Of a stretch of DNA of 64,000 bases, positions 60,816-64,000 are shown one piece after another. The stretch is from Pseudomonadales bacterium. Lineage in GTDB: Bacteria; Pseudomonadota; Gammaproteobacteria; Pseudomonadales; Pseudohongiellaceae. The stretch's first letter is position 1. Each line of letters begins with the position of its first letter. The notes beneath the pieces are model-generated. The model had not been told where the DNA came from, made no database searches, and saw only the letters and a program-made list of their open reading frames with translations. Both the position numbers and the translations under genes were made by a program. The stretch is taken from the NCBI GenBank assembly GCA_024234365.1, contig JACKOK010000001.1:186001-250000 (forward strand), given 5' to 3'.

Positions 60816-63713
60816 TTGACTACACAATTCAAACGCAATCGACTGTATCGATTGACCCAGGCCGTGATGGCCGTTTCCGTACTGGGGCTACCCGCCGCCG
60901 CTCTGGCTCAGAACAACGATGCCGAAGTGGAGGAGGTGGTGGTAACCGGTTCTTACATCCGCAACTCGGCCTTCGCTCAGGAAGCCAACGTTGCCACGGT
61001 CAGCCAGGAAGACCTGTACGAGTCCGGAGCTCCGTCCATCGGGCAATACATCCGTGACCTGACCTTCACCCAGAATACCGACACCGTGGCCAACGTGAAT
61101 GCCGGCCAGGACGGTGGTCAGGATTCCACCGGCGCCACCTTCAACCTGCGCGGTCTGGGGGAAAACTCTACCCTGGTACTGGCCGATGGCCTGCGTACCA
61201 TCAACAGCACAGTCAGCACCATGTTCCCGGATATCGCCCTGAACCGCCTGGAAGTGGTGCTGGACGGGGGCTCTGCCCTGTACGGTTCCGATGCCGTGGC
61301 GGGTGTGGTAAACCTGATTCCGATCAAGGACTTTGAAGGGGTCAAGGCCCGTACCTACTACCAGCGCGACGAGAAGGCGCAGATGGAGGACTACTCTGCT
61401 TCTGTGCTGTGGGGCAAGTCCTTTGATAACGGCATCAACTATGTTGGCGCCCTGGAAGGCAAGCATCAGGGCTCCCTGATGACCTACGAGCGCATGCGCA
61501 CGGCGGAGGTGGCCTACGGCTACTCCTCCTCCGGCAACCCGGGTGTCTATCGTCGCGTGAATGGCGCGACTCCGGTTGTGGGCGGTGTGCATGGCGGTAC
61601 TATGACCGGGGGCAGCCTGGTTGACCCGAGTTGCGGCACTTTCGGCACGCCGGAAGAGAACCATCTGGGTGCTCAGCTCAGTGGCCCCAGTGGTTATCCC
61701 GTTGGGACGAGTGGCTGTTACTGGTACTACACGCCCCAGTGGGATCTGCAGGGCGAGGCCAGTGAGTACAATCTGTACAACAACGTGACCTGGGAAGCGA
61801 ATGACTGGCTGAACTTCGAGCTCACCATGAACCACAGCTTCCGCAAGGTACAGAACCGCAACACCGGCACCTATGGCCAGAACACCAACAGCCGTAACGC
61901 GCTGGTCGTTCCCGCCAGCCACCCGGCCAACCCCTATGGTTTCGATGTGGTGCCCTATAACTATCGTCCCTTCACCATTCTGGATCGGGACCACTGGCCG
62001 AGCCACTTCGAGTCCAGCACCGGGGCACGTCTGCAACCGGTGATGTACTACACCCAGCGCTACAAGCTGCAGGCCAACTTCGAGATGAGCGATACCTGGA
62101 GTGGTTATGCGCTGTACTCCCGCCAGTTTGATCGTCGCAATCAGGACGAAAAACTGCTGCATATCGGCAAAATGCAGCAGGCGCTGCTGGGCCAGGGCGG
62201 CCCCAATGGGAACGAATACTGGAACCCCTTCGGTTCAGCGGACCCCCGTTCGCCCTACTACAACGAAGCGACCACGCGTAACAGCCAGGAGCTGGTGGAC
62301 TGGCTGTTTACCAACGTGGACAACGTGACCACGAATGACGACGAACTGGACATCTTCGAGGCCACTATCGCGGGTGAACTGTTTGATCTGCCGGCCGGTG
62401 CGCTGCAGATGGCAACCGGTTTCCAGATGCGTGACCGTACCGAGTTCCTGGGCAACAACCCGCTGGAGCTGACACGCGCAGACTACAACGTCAACATCGT
62501 GGACACTCCGCCTAAGAATGCCACCTACTACAACAAGGTGTACGCAGCATTCGTCGAGCTGGATATTCCGATTCTTGAGACCGTTGCCGCGCAGGTGGCG
62601 GTGCGTCACGAGAAGTTCCGCGATTTCGGTCTGGATGCGACCACGCCGAAAGTGGCAGTTCGCTGGGAAGCAACACCGGAGCTGGCAATTCGTGCGTCCT
62701 GGGGCGAGAGCTTCCTGGCCCCGACCGCCACTCAGGCGCGTCCCTATGATCCGAACGAAGGCTGCTCCGAAGTGTTCTTCGGTCTGGACAAGATCACGGG
62801 CGGCCAGTTGACTGGTGCAGCGGGCTGTTCCTCAGGCAACCCGAACCTGAGCCCGGAAACTTCCGTGATGAAGAACGTCGGTTTCACCTGGGAACCGGGC
62901 GGGTCGCTGGACGGTCTGAGCGTGAGCCTGGACTACCAGACCATCGAGTACACGGACCGTATCCGTACGCTGAGCAACCCGGAAACAACGGATGCCCAGT
63001 TCACCCGTATGCTGCAGGCCATTGGCTCCAGCGAAGAAGCGTATAACCCGACGCCAGGGTCCGCCACGCGCATTGCGGCGGACAACTGGCTGAAGACCCA
63101 GGACAACACGGGCGCCAGTGGCGTGATCCGTGACCTGTCCAACGGTCAGGTGCTGCGCATCATCCGTCAGGCGAACAACATCAGCTCCGTATGGATCGAT
63201 CTGTACGATGGCAAGGTGGACTATCGCTTCAGCACGGACAACTGGGGGACCTTCTCCACCTCGGCGAATGTGTCCTACTTCAGCAAGTACGAGTATGAAG
63301 ACCTGTTCGGGGGCATCAAGGATGCACTGGGTTACCAGAATGCGAACTCCGGTGTGGTAGCGCCACTGCCCAAGTTCAAGACCACCCTGCGTGGCAGCTG
63401 GTTCATGGGCAACCACAGTGCGTCTCTGACCGGTTCGTACTCGCATAATGTGATCTTCGATGACACGGTGAACAATCTGTTCTCCAAATTCCCGGCCTCT
63501 CGTGTGATTGAGGGCCAGTGGATCGTCAACGGTCAGTACTCCTATATCCTCAATGATTTCTTCGGCAGCGAAGTGACCTTGAGCGGGGGTATCCGCAATC
63601 TGTTCAATCAGCAGCCGCAGCGTCTGCCGATTCTGGGCGGGTTCGAAAGCCGTCTGCAGCAGCCCTGGGGCCGTCAGTTCTGGATGTCCATCGACTGGAC
63701 GCCTGATTTCTGA
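60816..63713 (+). CDS. TonB-dependent receptor, large form
   Basis: The 965-residue receptor has a signal peptide (RLTQAVMAVSVLGLPAAALAQ), a TonB-box-like VEEVVVTGSYIRNS, a plug domain (APSIGQYIRDLTFTQ, FNLRGLGENSTLVLADGLR, LDGGSALYGSDAVAGVVNLI) and a long barrel. Extracellular loops include SHPANPYGFDVVPYN and YDPNEGCSEVF, with Cys pairs. The last strand ends FWMSIDWTPDF. The TTG start has GGGAGA upstream. It is divergent from a CadC-like regulator. The group is common in marine bacteria degrading complex organics; ligand unknown. Confidence 0.93.
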   Translation: MTTQFKRNRLYRLTQAVMAVSVLGLPAAALAQNNDAEVEEVVVTGSYIRNSAFAQEANVATVSQEDLYESGAPSIGQYIRDLTFTQNTDTVANVNAGQDGGQDSTGATFNLRGLGENSTLVLADGLRTINSTVSTMFPDIALNRLEVVLDGGSALYGSDAVAGVVNLIPIKDFEGVKARTYYQRDEKAQMEDYSASVLWGKSFDNGINYVGALEGKHQGSLMTYERMRTAEVAYGYSSSGNPGVYRRVNGATPVVGGVHGGTMTGGSLVDPSCGTFGTPEENHLGAQLSGPSGYPVGTSGCYWYYTPQWDLQGEASEYNLYNNVTWEANDWLNFELTMNHSFRKVQNRNTGTYGQNTNSRNALVVPASHPANPYGFDVVPYNYRPFTILDRDHWPSHFESSTGARLQPVMYYTQRYKLQANFEMSDTWSGYALYSRQFDRRNQDEKLLHIGKMQQALLGQGGPNGNEYWNPFGSADPRSPYYNEATTRNSQELVDWLFTNVDNVTTNDDELDIFEATIAGELFDLPAGALQMATGFQMRDRTEFLGNNPLELTRADYNVNIVDTPPKNATYYNKVYAAFVELDIPILETVAAQVAVRHEKFRDFGLDATTPKVAVRWEATPELAIRASWGESFLAPTATQARPYDPNEGCSEVFFGLDKITGGQLTGAAGCSSGNPNLSPETSVMKNVGFTWEPGGSLDGLSVSLDYQTIEYTDRIRTLSNPETTDAQFTRMLQAIGSSEEAYNPTPGSATRIAADNWLKTQDNTGASGVIRDLSNGQVLRIIRQANNISSVWIDLYDGKVDYRFSTDNWGTFSTSANVSYFSKYEYEDLFGGIKDALGYQNANSGVVAPLPKFKTTLRGSWFMGNHSASLTGSYSHNVIFDDTVNNLFSKFPASRVIEGQWIVNGQYSYILNDFFGSEVTLSGGIRNLFNQQPQRLPILGGFESRLQQPWGRQFWMSIDWTPDF

Positions 63714-63741
63714 TCGCTTGCAGGTTTGACAGGCAAAACAG

Positions 63742-63766
63742 GAAGGGGGCCGCATGGCCCCCTTCT
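63742..63766 (+). terminator. Intrinsic terminator after the large receptor
   Basis: GAAGGGGGCC (63742-63751) and GGCCCCCTTC (63756-63765) form a perfect 10-bp stem with a GCAT loop, followed by TTTATTT. It ends the receptor transcript. Confidence 0.92.
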
Positions 63767-63808
63767 TTATTTATGCAGGGATGAATTTCAGGCGAAGCCG
63801 CGAGCAGA

Positions 63809-64000
63809 TTATTGCCGTTCCCAGGTCAGGGCATGATATTCGCTCCAGCCACGTTTGACGCATACCTGCAACGCAGTGCCACCCGACAGGTTTTGCCAGT
63901 AGGGGTGTCGCAGTGGCAGGCGTGTCAGGGTGCTGACTGTCCACAACAAAGGAGGCGGAAAGGAACGCAGCCAGGCGGACAGGTTGCTGTCGTGAAGCAG
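63809..64000 (-). CDS. Unrecognised protein, C-terminal end only
   Basis: A minus-strand frame is open from the right edge to TAA at 63809-63811, 63 codons, and reads LLHDSNLSAWLRSFPPPLL onwards to GWSEYHALTWERQ. The amino-acid mix looks like real protein (Trp-rich, no rare-codon runs), and the stop lies 43 bp from the receptor terminator. I do not recognise the family. The gene start is beyond the window. Confidence 0.5.
   Translation of the reverse strand: MLHDSNLSAWLRSFPPPLLWTVSTLTRLPLRHPYWQNLSGGTALQVCVKRGWSEYHALTWERQ

Overview
The window is chromosomal DNA of a GC-rich gammaproteobacterium. The gene order carA-carB-greA-yhbY-ftsH-folP-glmM-tpiA-secG-tRNALeu-tRNAfMet-rimP-nusA-infB-rbfA-truB-rpsO-pnp is the classical gammaproteobacterial arrangement. 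A SPOR-domain gene next to hemE is seen in Pseudomonas and its relatives. Three full TonB-dependent receptors, a DUF3379/ECF pair and amino-acid scavenging genes point to a marine oligotroph, perhaps Cellvibrionales/Halieaceae. That lineage call is inference from gene content.

Layout. 1-7 kb: end of a SPOR protein, hemE, folK, a small receptor-like barrel, comF (minus), an acyl-CoA dehydrogenase, and an ECF sigma factor with a DUF3379 partner (minus). 7-29 kb: dapB, then carA behind a leader holding a 14-codon ORF and a terminator, then the long housekeeping block to pnp. rlmE is missing from its usual slot between yhbY and ftsH. Directly after the initiator tRNA lie tandem repeats that copy the tRNA 3' end, like the rtT repeats of E. 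coli tyrT. 29-43 kb: acetyltransferase, D-amino-acid transaminase, gamma-glutamyltransferase, a minus-strand operon (alanine/glycine symporter, NhaC antiporter, M28-like protein), a receptor with a lipoprotein, an unknown membrane protein and a MATE exporter. 43.5-51.4 kb: an LTA-synthase-like sulfatase, methyltransferase, glycosyltransferase, RibD-type reductase, MDR dehydrogenase, a pterin-synthase homologue with Glu in place of the catalytic Cys, an LPG-synthase-type membrane protein and a CDP-alcohol phosphatidyltransferase. These are closely packed and I think they form one uncharacterised pathway. 51.4-64 kb: a TonB-domain protein behind a sigma-54-like promoter, cytochrome b561 divergent from a MarR regulator, two more receptors, a TPR protein, a second acetyltransferase, a CadC-like TPR regulator, and the end of an unknown gene.

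Most unusual features. First, a family of about 121-bp Y-shaped repeats occurs as inverted pairs in the two large gaps between convergent genes (32302-32789 and 40966-41261). The inner hairpins keep their pairing while changing sequence, and the 20-24-bp outer arms are perfect or near-perfect inverted repeats that differ completely from copy to copy. Second, the repeats of the initiator tRNA 3' end. Third, the pterin/envelope gene cluster. No CRISPR array, insertion sequence, rRNA gene or replication origin was seen.
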